Source of the DNA: Staphylococcus pettenkoferi
GTDB taxonomy: Bacteria > Bacillota > Bacilli > Staphylococcales > Staphylococcaceae
DNA: 48,234 nucleotides
NCBI RefSeq assembly: GCF_002902685.1
Contig: NZ_PPRN01000030.1
Location: forward strand, 1-48,234
Direction of reading: 5' to 3'
Made by a program: the position numbers and the translations under genes. The notes below the pieces were generated by a model. It was not told the DNA's origin. It did no database searches and was given only the letters and a program-made list of their open reading frames with translations. Numbering within the stretch: position 1 is the first letter of the stretch; every line of letters starts with the position of its first letter. Positions 8,929 to 16,041 of this stretch are shown here, one piece after another.

Positions 8929-9131
8929 TCACTCAATATCTCACTTGAATAGAGAGATTTTTATTCAATAGGGCTTAAATTCTTTCATCAGTAGTTGAGC
9001 TTTATAATCAATTTAGTCTTAATCATCAGTCATAAAATACCAACAAATGTAGACGCTCGGTGGATACTTACTTTTCTGAGTGATTTTCTTATTGTAATAT
9101 TTAAATAGTAAATGCTTTATCATTTTAAAGA
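8929..9131. other. Gene-free AT-rich stretch
   Basis: I see no gene or clear RNA element between the amidohydrolase terminator and the first toxin unit. Confidence 0.4.
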
Positions 9132-9164
9132 TAGACTTTATCGACAAACTGTGCTATCTTTAAA

Positions 9165-9199
9165 TTAAAGAAGGTGCAAGTGCTGGAACACTTACACCC
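9165..9199 (-). terminator. Terminator of the first toxin mRNA
   Basis: On the minus strand GGTGTAAGTG pairs with CACTTGCACC across a six-base loop and is followed by TTCTTT. It lies about 70 bases beyond the toxin stop codon, so the toxin mRNA carries a long 3' tail that the antisense RNA would cover. Confidence 0.65.
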
Positions 9200-9280
9200 T
9201 ATAAGCCCGTTTTTAGACGGTGGCTAGAATAATTTCTATAAATCATTCTAACAAAAGTTGGAATGATTTTTATTTTTTTA
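9167..9280 (+). ncRNA. Candidate antisense antitoxin RNA 1
   Basis: The plus strand opposite the toxin 3' end has the parts of a short RNA gene. There is a possible promoter (TAGACT and TATCTT, 17 bases apart, 9132-9160). A conserved hairpin GCCCGTTTTTAGACGGTGGC lies at 9205-9224. A terminator (AATCATTC and GAATGATT, then TTTATTTTTT) ends near 9280. It would overlap the last few codons and the whole 3' tail of the toxin mRNA, as in the staphylococcal SprF/SprG pairs. The ends are estimates. Confidence 0.55.
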
Positions 9281-9371
9281 TGGTAATCATTGAGATAACA
9301 AATCCTATGAAGACTAGAATTAACATTCCTAAATCTATCATAAGATGTAGTAATTCTACAATTGAAACCAC
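9270..9371 (-). CDS. Holin-like type I toxin peptide, copy 1
   Basis: This is a 33-residue peptide, MVSIVELLHLMIDLGMLILV followed by FIGFVISMITIKK. A single membrane helix ends in two lysines, the pattern of putative holin-like toxins of type I systems in Firmicutes. Such peptides insert in the cytoplasmic membrane and are held off by an antisense RNA. The start is GTG at 9371, with AGGAGA nine bases upstream. A longer upstream ATG frame (9420/9414) is not in phase with it. The codons 9301-9357 are identical to the second copy. Family membership is by pattern; toxicity is inferred. Confidence 0.75.
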   Translation of the reverse strand: MVSIVELLHLMIDLGMLILVFIGFVISMITIKK

Positions 9372-9625
9372 AACGTGGCGTCTCCTTTCTAAAGAATAAA
9401 GTAAATGCTATCATAAGCATCACTCTCCTTTATTTAGGATTGCCACCATCTTCCAACTTGCTTATATACATATTACAGTGAAGAATCTGTCACCCGGATA
9501 GTCTAAATTAAAAGTGTGAAGTTTTAGTAACATAGCTTAAGATCAACATATCAGTTTTTTACAAGTGTTGATTTACATGATTTGATTCATTTAAACTTTA
9601 TATATTAAAGCCTATCTATACCACT
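9372..9625. other. Spacer between the two toxin units
   Basis: This should hold the promoter of toxin 1 on the minus strand. A GTGACA-like -35 near 9490 is followed at 17 bases by TGTATA, which is only a fair match. No gene is visible. Confidence 0.35.
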
Positions 9626-9679
9626 CTTTTTTTACTCTTTCAATTATTTATAGTATTTCATACGAAAGTATGCTAATTT

Positions 9680-9756
9680 AATAATATAAGCTCGTTCTTA
9701 TACGGTGGCTTTTGATGATTAGATTACCATTCAAGCTAAAGCTTGTATGGTCATTT
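9680..9756 (+). ncRNA. Candidate antisense antitoxin RNA 2
   Basis: The second unit repeats the arrangement of the first. The segment ATAAGCTCGTTCTTATACGG and the following TGGCT match the antisense RNA 1 hairpin region, and ACCATTCAAGC pairs with GCTTGTATGGT (9726-9751) as a terminator-like stem followed by CATTTAATATT. The promoter is not clear and the T-run is poor, so this copy may be weaker or partly decayed. Confidence 0.4.
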
Positions 9757-9760
9757 AATA

Positions 9761-9865
9761 TTACTTTTCTTTAATATTAACTATCGATACTACTAATCCT
9801 ATGAAGACTAGAATTAACATTCCTAAATCTATCATAAGATGTAGTAATTCTTCGATAGGAACCAC
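9761..9865 (-). CDS. Holin-like type I toxin peptide, copy 2
   Basis: This is a 34-residue peptide, MVPIEELLHLMIDLGMLILV followed by FIGLVVSIVNIKEK. It is a paralogue of copy 1 with an identical core helix. The GTG at 9865 has AGGAGA nine bases upstream. Unlike copy 1, an ATG at 9907 and another at 9913 are in frame and would give 48- or 50-residue forms, recalling the two-start SprG1 peptides of S. aureus. The ribosome site before those ATGs is weak. The gene lies just beyond the tuf terminator, and its own promoter is not obvious. Confidence 0.7.
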   Translation of the reverse strand: MVPIEELLHLMIDLGMLILVFIGLVVSIVNIKEK

Positions 9866-9935
9866 TATGTGGTCTCTCCTTCTAAAGAAGGAACTTAATA
9901 CTTTCATAAGCATCACTTTTCTTATAGTAGGAGAG

Positions 9936-9970
9936 AAAGGCCCGGAACATCATGTTCCGGGTCTTTTTAG
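9936..9970. terminator. Strong GC-rich hairpin between toxin 2 and tuf
   Basis: CCCGGAACA and TGTTCCGGG form a perfect nine-pair stem with a three-base loop (9941-9961). The plus-strand side continues with TCTTTTTA and the minus-strand side with CCTTTCTC, so it should work best on plus-strand transcripts heading into tuf. It may also back up the tuf terminator. Confidence 0.65.
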
Positions 9971-9982
9971 TTATTTTTAGTC

Positions 9983-10010
9983 AAAAAAGAGCCCCCATAA
10001 AGGGAGCTCT
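9983..10010 (-). terminator. Terminator of tuf
   Basis: On the minus strand AGAGCTCCC pairs with GGGGGCTCT, followed by six T residues. It begins 18 bases after the tuf stop codon. Confidence 0.85.
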
Positions 10011-10028
10011 AAAAAGATATACTCGTTA

Positions 10029-11216
10029 TTATTCTTTGATTTCAGTTACAACGCCTGAACCTACAGTACGTCCACCTTCACGGATAGAGAAACGAGTACC
10101 GTCTTCGATAGCGATTGGTGAAATTAATTCAACGTCCATTTCAACGTTGTCACCAGGCATAACCATTTCTGTACCTTCTGGTAAGTTAACTACACCAGTT
10201 ACGTCAGTAGTACGGAAATAGAATTGTGGACGGTAGTTAGAGAAGAATGGAGTGTGACGTCCACCTTCGTCTTTAGATAATACGTAAACTTCAGCTTTGA
10301 ATTTAGTGTGTGGTGTGATTGAACCAGGAGCAGCTAATACTTGACCACGTTGAACGTCTTCACGTGCAATACCACGTAATAACGCACCGATGTTGTCACC
10401 AGCTTCAGCGTAGTCTAATAATTTACGGAACATTTCTACACCAGTAACAGTTGTTTTTTGTGATTCATCAGCCATACCGATGATTTCAACTTCTTCACCA
10501 ACTTTGATTTGACCACGTTCAACACGGCCTGTAGCAACAGTACCACGACCAGTGATTGAGAATACGTCCTCAACTGGCATCATGAATGGTTTGTCAGAGT
10601 CACGGTCTGGAGTTGGGATGAAGTCGTCAACTGCTTGCATTAATTCTAAGATTTTGTTTTCTTGTTCTTCGTCGCCTTCTAATGCTTTTAATGCAGATCC
10701 AGCGATTACTGGTACATCGTCACCAGGGAAGTCGTATTCGCTTAATAAGTCACGAACTTCCATTTCAACTAATTCTAATAATTCTTCGTCGTCTACTTGG
10801 TCAACTTTGTTTAAGAATACAACAAGAGCTGGTACACCAACGTTACGTGATAAAAGAATGTGTTCACGAGTTTGTGGCATTGGACCGTCAGCAGCAGATA
10901 CAACTAAGATACCGCCGTCCATTTGAGCTGCACCAGTGATCATGTTTTTAACGTAGTCAGCGTGTCCTGGGCAGTCAACGTGAGCGTAGTGACGTTTGTC
11001 AGTTTGGTACTCGATGTGAGCAGTGTTGATTGTGATACCACGTTCTTTTTCTTCTGGAGCGTTGTCAATCATGTCGTAAGATTGAGCTACAGTATCACCA
11101 TTTTTTGCTAATACAGTTGCGATTGCAGCTGTTAAAGTTGTTTTACCATGGTCAACGTGACCGATAGTTCCGATATTGGCATGTTCTTTTGAGCGATCGA
11201 ATTTTTCTTTAGCCAT
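10029..11216 (-). CDS. tuf: Elongation factor Tu
   Basis: The 395-residue GTPase delivers aminoacyl-tRNA to the ribosomal A site. The G domain has GHVDHGKT at about 19-26, the DCPGH switch II motif near 81 and NKVD near 136. Domains 2 and 3 follow, ending in [15 protein letters not shown]. Length and sequence match staphylococcal EF-Tu. It is the last gene of the str region and has its own promoter (TTGATT, 17 bases, TATAAA at 11380-11408) and a structured leader. AGGAGAG precedes the ATG. Antibiotic-target residues look ordinary. Confidence 0.98.
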   Translation of the reverse strand: MAKEKFDRSKEHANIGTIGHVDHGKTTLTAAIATVLAKNGDTVAQSYDMIDNAPEEKERGITINTAHIEYQTDKRHYAHVDCPGHADYVKNMITGAAQMDGGILVVSAADGPMPQTREHILLSRNVGVPALVVFLNKVDQVDDEELLELVEMEVRDLLSEYDFPGDDVPVIAGSALKALEGDEEQENKILELMQAVDDFIPTPDRDSDKPFMMPVEDVFSITGRGTVATGRVERGQIKVGEEVEIIGMADESQKTTVTGVEMFRKLLDYAEAGDNIGALLRGIAREDVQRGQVLAAPGSITPHTKFKAEVYVLSKDEGGRHTPFFSNYRPQFYFRTTDVTGVVNLPEGTEMVMPGDNVEMDVELISPIAIEDGTRFSIREGGRTVGSGVVTEIKE

Positions 11217-11239
11217 TATAGAATCTCTCCTCTTCGATA

Positions 11240-11340
11240 GAAAATTGTTTGTATTATTTATCTCTCATGACAGTTTCTCACCATCATGAGAATCAGCTCC
11301 CTAGGAAGAAACTACCATACGATAGTCTTCCTAGTTCACT
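11240..11340 (-). promoter_or_regulatory. Structured 5' leader of tuf
   Basis: Between the tuf promoter and the start codon, the minus strand can form two stems. CTAGGAAGA pairs with TCTTCCTAG (about 11310-11334), and CTCATGA pairs with TCATGAG (about 11264-11290). No T-run follows either, so they look like leader structures rather than terminators. Their role is unknown. Confidence 0.45.
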
Positions 11341-11379
11341 GTTGTTTCTAACATAGTTTAAACAAACCTATACAGTTCA

Positions 11380-11408
11380 TTTATAATGCATTTTAACCAA
11401 AAAATCAA
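11380..11408 (-). promoter_or_regulatory. Promoter of tuf
   Basis: On the minus strand TTGATT (11403-11408) and TATAAA (11380-11385) are 17 bases apart in the fusA-tuf spacer. They would give tuf its own transcription start besides read-through from the str operon. Confidence 0.65.
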
Positions 11409-11480
11409 TGCATAAAACTTTGCTCTGCCTAACGAATACAATTCAGAATAAACGTAACTTTATTCAGTTGTATTCAGTTA

Positions 11481-13568
11481 TTATTCTGCAGAACCACTGT
11501 TTTTCTTGATGATTTCATCAGCGATTGATTTAGGTACTTCTGCATAGTGATCGAAGTACATAGTGTAAGTACCGCGACCTTGAGTGTTAGAACGTAATGA
11601 AGTTGCATAACCGAACATTTCAGAAAGTGGTACGAATGCGTTAACAACTTGTGCGTTACCGCGTGGTTCCATACCATCTACACGGCCACGACGAGCTGTA
11701 ACGTCACCCATGATGTCGCCCATGTATTCTTCTGGCATTTCGATTGTAACTTTCATCATTGGTTCTAAGATTACTGGATCACATTTTTTCGCAGCTTCTT
11801 TAAGCGCTAATGACGCAGCGATCTTGAAGGCCATTTCAGATGAGTCGACATCGTGGTATGAACCATCAAATAATTTCGCTTTAACGTCGATTAATGGATA
11901 TCCAGCTAAGACACCATTTTCCATAGCATCTTGAAGACCTTGTTCAACTGATGGAATGTATTCACGTGGAACTACACCACCAACGATAGCGTTTTCGAAT
12001 TCGAAACCTGCACCAGTTTCGTTTGGTGTGAATTCGATTTGAACGTCACCGTATTGACCACGACCACCAGATTGACGCGCGAATTTACCTTGAACTGACG
12101 CTTGTGTCTTGAATGTTTCACGGTATGAAACCATTGGTGCACCTACGTTACATTCAACGTTAAATTCTTTCTTCATACGGTCAACTAAGATGTCTAAGTG
12201 TAACTCACCCATACCGCCGATGATAACTTGTCCAGTTTCGTCGTCAGTATGCGCACGGAATGTTGGGTCTTCTTCTTGTAATTTAACTAAAGCTTGAGTC
12301 ATCTTGTCTTGGTCAGCTTTAGATTTAGGTTCAACTGATAAGTGAATAACTGGCTCTGGGAATTCCATTGATTCTAAGATAATGTCATTCTTCTCGCCAC
12401 ATAAAGTGTCACCTGTACCAGTTTCTTTAAGACCTACAGCTGCAGCGATGTCACCAGAGTAAACTGTGTTTAACTCTTCACGGTGGTTCGCATGCATTTG
12501 AAGTAAACGACCAACACGTTCACGTTTGTTCTTACTAGAGTTCTTCACGTAAGAACCAGCGTCGAGTGTACCTGAGTACACACGGAAGAATGTTAATTTA
12601 CCAACGTAAGGGTCACTCATAACTTTGAATGCTAATGCAGCGAATTCTGCATCGTCATCTGCTTTACAAACCACTTCTTCGTCTGGTTCTTCAGCACGGT
12701 GACCAACGATTGGTTTAACATCTAATGGTGATGGTAGGTAATCGATAACAGCGTCAAGCATAAGTTGAACACCTTTGTTCTTGAACGCTGAACCACAAAG
12801 AACTGGGTAGAATTCTACTTCGTTCGTTGCGTAACGAATTGCATCTTTCAATTCGTCGATTGAGATTTCTTCGTCACCAAGATATTTTTCCATTAAATCG
12901 TCGCTGACTTCTGCAACAGCTTCGATTAATGTAGTACGAGCTTCTTCAGCTCTTTCTTTATGATCTTCAGGGATGTCGATTTCTTCAACATCTGTACCTA
13001 AGTCATTGTTGTATTTATAGCATTTCATCTTAACTAAGTCGATGATTGCTTCGAAATCGTCTTCTGAACCAATTGGTAATTGAATTGGCGCAGCGTTAGC
13101 TTGTAAACGATCATGGATAGTGCTTACTGAGTATTCAAAGTTTGCACCTAATTTGTCCATTTTGTTTACGAACACGATACGAGGAACGCTATAAGTTGTA
13201 GCCTGACGCCAAACTGTTTCTGTTTGAGGTTCTACACCTGATTGAGCGTCAAGTACTGTAACCGCACCGTCTAACACACGTAATGAACGTTCAACTTCTA
13301 CTGTGAAGTCTACGTGTCCTGGTGTGTCGATGATGTTTACACGGTGGTCATTCCATTGAGCAGTAGTGGCAGCTGATGTGATTGTAATACCACGGTCTTG
13401 CTCTTGTTCCATCCAGTCCATTTGTGAAGCACCTTCGTGTGTTTCACCAATTTTGTGGATACGGCCAGTATAGTAAAGAATACGTTCAGTCGCAGTTGTC
13501 TTACCAGCATCGATGTGGGCCATGACACCGATATTACGAGTCTTTTTTAAACTAAAATCTCTAGCCAT
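11481..13568 (-). CDS. fusA: Elongation factor G
   Basis: This 695-residue translocation GTPase also acts with ribosome recycling factor. The N-terminal G domain starts [20 protein letters not shown] and has [14 protein letters not shown] near 81 and NKMDK near 136. Domain II and domains III-V follow. The domain III segment [15 protein letters not shown], which includes positions where fusidic-acid resistance arises in staphylococci, is intact. Length is close to the staphylococcal 693 residues. It lies between rpsG and tuf in the conserved str order. AAGGAG precedes the ATG. Confidence 0.98.
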   Translation of the reverse strand: MARDFSLKKTRNIGVMAHIDAGKTTATERILYYTGRIHKIGETHEGASQMDWMEQEQDRGITITSAATTAQWNDHRVNIIDTPGHVDFTVEVERSLRVLDGAVTVLDAQSGVEPQTETVWRQATTYSVPRIVFVNKMDKLGANFEYSVSTIHDRLQANAAPIQLPIGSEDDFEAIIDLVKMKCYKYNNDLGTDVEEIDIPEDHKERAEEARTTLIEAVAEVSDDLMEKYLGDEEISIDELKDAIRYATNEVEFYPVLCGSAFKNKGVQLMLDAVIDYLPSPLDVKPIVGHRAEEPDEEVVCKADDDAEFAALAFKVMSDPYVGKLTFFRVYSGTLDAGSYVKNSSKNKRERVGRLLQMHANHREELNTVYSGDIAAAVGLKETGTGDTLCGEKNDIILESMEFPEPVIHLSVEPKSKADQDKMTQALVKLQEEDPTFRAHTDDETGQVIIGGMGELHLDILVDRMKKEFNVECNVGAPMVSYRETFKTQASVQGKFARQSGGRGQYGDVQIEFTPNETGAGFEFENAIVGGVVPREYIPSVEQGLQDAMENGVLAGYPLIDVKAKLFDGSYHDVDSSEMAFKIAASLALKEAAKKCDPVILEPMMKVTIEMPEEYMGDIMGDVTARRGRVDGMEPRGNAQVVNAFVPLSEMFGYATSLRSNTQGRGTYTMYFDHYAEVPKSIADEIIKKNSGSAE

Positions 13569-13687
13569 GTATTTTTCTCCTTCCAGTATTACTGTGAATA
13601 AATACTATCCATATGGCGATGCCCTAAGCACAAGAAGGAATATACTCGTGGTATTCGCAACTGTCGCTCAGGGTCAATTTAACTATC

Positions 13688-14158
13688 TTACCAACGATAA
13701 TGAGCAAATGCTTTGTTGGCTTCAGCCATCTTATGAACGTCTTCACGTTTCTTAACAGCGCCACCTGTGTTGTTAGCAGCATCTAAGATTTCGTTAGCTA
13801 AACGCTCTTCCATCGTTTTTTCACCACGAAGACGAGCGTAGTTGACTAACCAACGTAAACCTAATGTAGTACGACGCTCAGGGCGAACTTCTACTGGTAC
13901 TTGGTAGTTAGAGCCACCTACACGGCGAGCTTTAACTTCTAATACAGGCATGATATTGTCGATAGCTTCTTCGAATACTTCCATTGCATCACGACCAGTA
14001 CGTTCTTGTACTGTTTCGAATGCAGAGTATAAGATTTTTTGTGCTGTACCGCGTTTACCGTCTAACATAATTTTGTTAATTAATTTAGTAACTAATTTAG
14101 AATTATGAATTGGATCTGGTAACACGTCTCTTTTTGGTACTGAACCTTTACGAGGCAT
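13688..14158 (-). CDS. rpsG: 30S ribosomal protein S7
   Basis: The 156-residue protein has the usual S7 length and start ([16 protein letters not shown]) and the rRNA-binding region [18 protein letters not shown]. It nucleates assembly of the 30S head by binding 16S rRNA. It is the second ribosomal-protein gene of the str operon, 70 bases downstream of rpsL, and the ATG follows a GGGAGGAT-type ribosome site. No anomaly is seen. Confidence 0.97.
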   Translation of the reverse strand: MPRKGSVPKRDVLPDPIHNSKLVTKLINKIMLDGKRGTAQKILYSAFETVQERTGRDAMEVFEEAIDNIMPVLEVKARRVGGSNYQVPVEVRPERRTTLGLRWLVNYARLRGEKTMEERLANEILDAANNTGGAVKKREDVHKMAEANKAFAHYRW

Positions 14159-14228
14159 ATTGAGAATCCTCCCTTCCTAGTATAGTCGTAATTTCATTTT
14201 TATAATCACGATTTACGCAATCTTAAAC

Positions 14229-14654
14229 TTATTTTTTCTTTTCGTCTTTAGGTTTCTTAGTTCCGTATAATGAACGCCCTTGTCTACGTCCATCAACACC
14301 TGAAGTATCAAGTGCACCACGTACGATATGGTAACGCACACCAGGTAAGTCTTTTACACGTCCACCACGTACAAGTACAACACTGTGTTCTTGTAAGTTG
14401 TGGCCGATACCAGGGATGTATGCGTTAACTTCGATATTGTTAGATAAACGCACACGTGCATATTTACGTAACGCGGAGTTTGGTTTTTTAGGTGTCATAG
14501 TACCAACACGAGTACAAACGCCACGTTTTTGTGGTGAGTTTAAGTCAGTAAATCTTTTCTTTTTACTGTTGAAACCTTTATTCAATGCTGGTGAATCTGA
14601 TACTTTAGATTTGCTTTTTCTTGGTTTGCGCACCAATTGGTTAATAGTTGGCAT
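14229..14654 (-). CDS. rpsL: 30S ribosomal protein S12
   Basis: This 141-residue protein of the decoding centre starts [14 protein letters not shown] use the ATG at 14654, which has GAGAGGAGGA upstream; an in-frame ATG 13 codons earlier would place this ribosome site inside the gene. The loop [11 protein letters not shown] and the loop [12 protein letters not shown] carry the lysines that change in streptomycin resistance, and both are wild type here. The basic C-terminal tail (KKPKDEKKK) makes it slightly longer than the typical 137 residues. Confidence 0.97.
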   Translation of the reverse strand: MPTINQLVRKPRKSKSKVSDSPALNKGFNSKKKRFTDLNSPQKRGVCTRVGTMTPKKPNSALRKYARVRLSNNIEVNAYIPGIGHNLQEHSVVLVRGGRVKDLPGVRYHIVRGALDTSGVDGRRQGRSLYGTKKPKDEKKK

Positions 14655-14747
14655 TGAATGTGTCCTCCTCTCTTGTTTTATAATCCCACACATCCAGGTG
14701 GTTCATTTTTGAGTTAAAGAAAATTTAGTAAGGCTCAGCTTACTAAT

Positions 14748-15002
14748 TCACTTCAGTAGCGCCACGACTGTGGCATCTACGTTGATACCTACCTCTGATC
14801 CTAAAGCGCGTTTGCTTTCGAAATAGTCAATAGGTATCGCTTTATGATTGATTCTGTTCAACACGTCCGTCAACAAATAAACTTCGACGTCTTTCGCAAT
14901 AATCAATGATGTAACTTGGTCTTTGTCCAAAGCTTTAAGCGTTTGTTTCAGACCAACAACATAGCGTTGTTTGTTAAAGCGTGCAACTTTTTCATTAGAC
15001 AT
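14748..15002 (-). CDS. L7Ae-family RNA-binding protein (YbxF-like)
   Basis: The 84-residue protein is of the L7Ae/L30e fold that binds kink-turn RNA; the equivalent B. subtilis gene is ybxF. Recognisable features are the N-terminal [20 protein letters not shown] strand-helix unit and the C-terminal [17 protein letters not shown]. It is the first gene of the str operon, as in other staphylococci, and here directly follows a strong promoter. The ATG has GGAGGAT upstream. Its physiological role in ribosome function is not firmly known. Confidence 0.9.
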   Translation of the reverse strand: MSNEKVARFNKQRYVVGLKQTLKALDKDQVTSLIIAKDVEVYLLTDVLNRINHKAIPIDYFESKRALGSEVGINVDATVVALLK

Positions 15003-15042
15003 TTACATATCCTCCAAAGTTCTGCTTGCATCAACCTTAACA

Positions 15043-15071
15043 ATAATAACATGAGTTAGATGCCCCGTCAA
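15043..15071 (-). promoter_or_regulatory. Promoter of the str operon
   Basis: On the minus strand TTGACG (15066-15071) and TATTAT (15043-15048) are exactly 17 bases apart, 41 bases before the L7Ae-like gene. This lets the str operon be transcribed independently of rpoBC, as the intervening plus-strand gene requires. Confidence 0.75.
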
Positions 15072-15269
15072 TACAATTAGTGAATTATATTGGCTTCATT
15101 GCTACGTTGTCTTATACTCCATTTATGTTATCAGATACGTTTGCGAAATTAAACCACCTATAGCGATTTTCTACTAGTCAAATTCCTTTCTTTGATCATA
15201 AAATGAGTGGTCTCAAATACAAGCGTTTGTGTTACACTAATCCAAACAGAAAAAGGAGATTTAATCATC

Positions 15270-15917
15270 ATGTATAAAAACTACATTTTTGACTTCGACG
15301 GAACGATCGCTGACTCAAGTCAATGCGGTGTTATCGCTACGCAACATGCTTTTAAAAAGCATAACCTCAACATTCCTAGTAAGACGACAATCCAACACTA
15401 TATGGGTATCCCGATCGAAAAAAGCTTTCCAGAAATGAGCGAACAACAATTAAGTGAAGAAGCACTCTCTCAACTCATCGAAGATTTCAGAGCTGAATAT
15501 AAAAAGGTTGAAAATAAGTATTTGACGCTATTCCCTGGAATTGAAGAAATCTTAATTAAGTTGCGCAATCAAGGCATCAATATGTTTATGGTATCTAGTA
15601 AACACAGTGAAGTGATTGATCGAAACTTGACGATACTAGGTATTAAAGACTATTTCACAGAGGTAGTTGGTTCAGATAAAGTGGATAAATATAAACCTGC
15701 TCCCGATGGCGTAAACTATATTGCGCGGGTACATCAGTTGAATAAGATGGAAACAATTTATATCGGCGATGCTATATTTGATATTCAAATGGCTAAAGCT
15801 GCAGATATTGCTTCTTGTGCCGTGACTTGGGGTTCGCACTCTTCTCGTGAATTGATGAGTCAAAACCCAACGTTTATCGTCCATAACGTGAACGATTTAC
15901 TGACAGAAATTAAATAA
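15270..15917 (+). CDS. HAD-superfamily phosphatase lodged between rpoC and the str operon
   Basis: The 215-residue protein has all four HAD motifs: DFDGT with nucleophile D8 and acid/base D10, a serine motif in FMVSSKHSE, the lysine in DKYKPAPDG, and GDAIFDIQMA with the final metal-binding acids. A helical cap lies between motifs I and II, as in phosphoglycolate phosphatase/PpaX-type enzymes. The substrate cannot be assigned. The ATG at 15270 has AAAAGGAGAT upstream. It is on the plus strand, against every gene around it, converging on rpoC and divergent from the L7Ae-like gene. I do not recall a gene here in S. aureus. Confidence 0.88.
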   Translation: MYKNYIFDFDGTIADSSQCGVIATQHAFKKHNLNIPSKTTIQHYMGIPIEKSFPEMSEQQLSEEALSQLIEDFRAEYKKVENKYLTLFPGIEEILIKLRNQGINMFMVSSKHSEVIDRNLTILGIKDYFTEVVGSDKVDKYKPAPDGVNYIARVHQLNKMETIYIGDAIFDIQMAKAADIASCAVTWGSHSSRELMSQNPTFIVHNVNDLLTEIK

Positions 15918-15931
15918 TCTTAAAAGTGATG

Positions 15932-15967
15932 AAAGCGAAAGGTTTGAAGTGCAGGCCTTTCGCTTTA
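15932..15967. terminator. Terminator of the HAD gene
   Basis: AAAGCGAAAGG pairs with CCTTTCGCTTT across a loop of about twelve bases, just after the HAD stop codon. Its symmetry allows action in both directions. Confidence 0.75.
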
Positions 15968-15994
15968 CCTATGTGTTCGCAAATCGCGCTACAA

Positions 15995-16033
15995 TACAAA
16001 AAGCAGCAACCCATCTAAGGGCTGCTGCTTTGT
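15995..16033 (-). terminator. Terminator of rpoBC
   Basis: On the minus strand AAAGCAGCAGCCC pairs with GGGTTGCTGCTTT and is followed by TTGT. It lies ten bases after the rpoC stop codon. Confidence 0.85.
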
Positions 16034-16041
16034 CTTATATC

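Noticed and set aside
9199..9423. A 74-codon minus-strand frame beginning with two methionines across the first toxin unit.
   Set aside because: Its composition is unlike a protein and it crosses the toxin terminator and antisense hairpin. The 33-residue GTG frame has the ribosome site and the membrane-helix pattern and is shared with copy 2.
15207..15269. A 21-codon N-terminal extension of the HAD protein.
   Set aside because: The ribosome site AAAAGGAG lies just before the internal ATG at 15270, and HAD proteins start right before the DxD motif.
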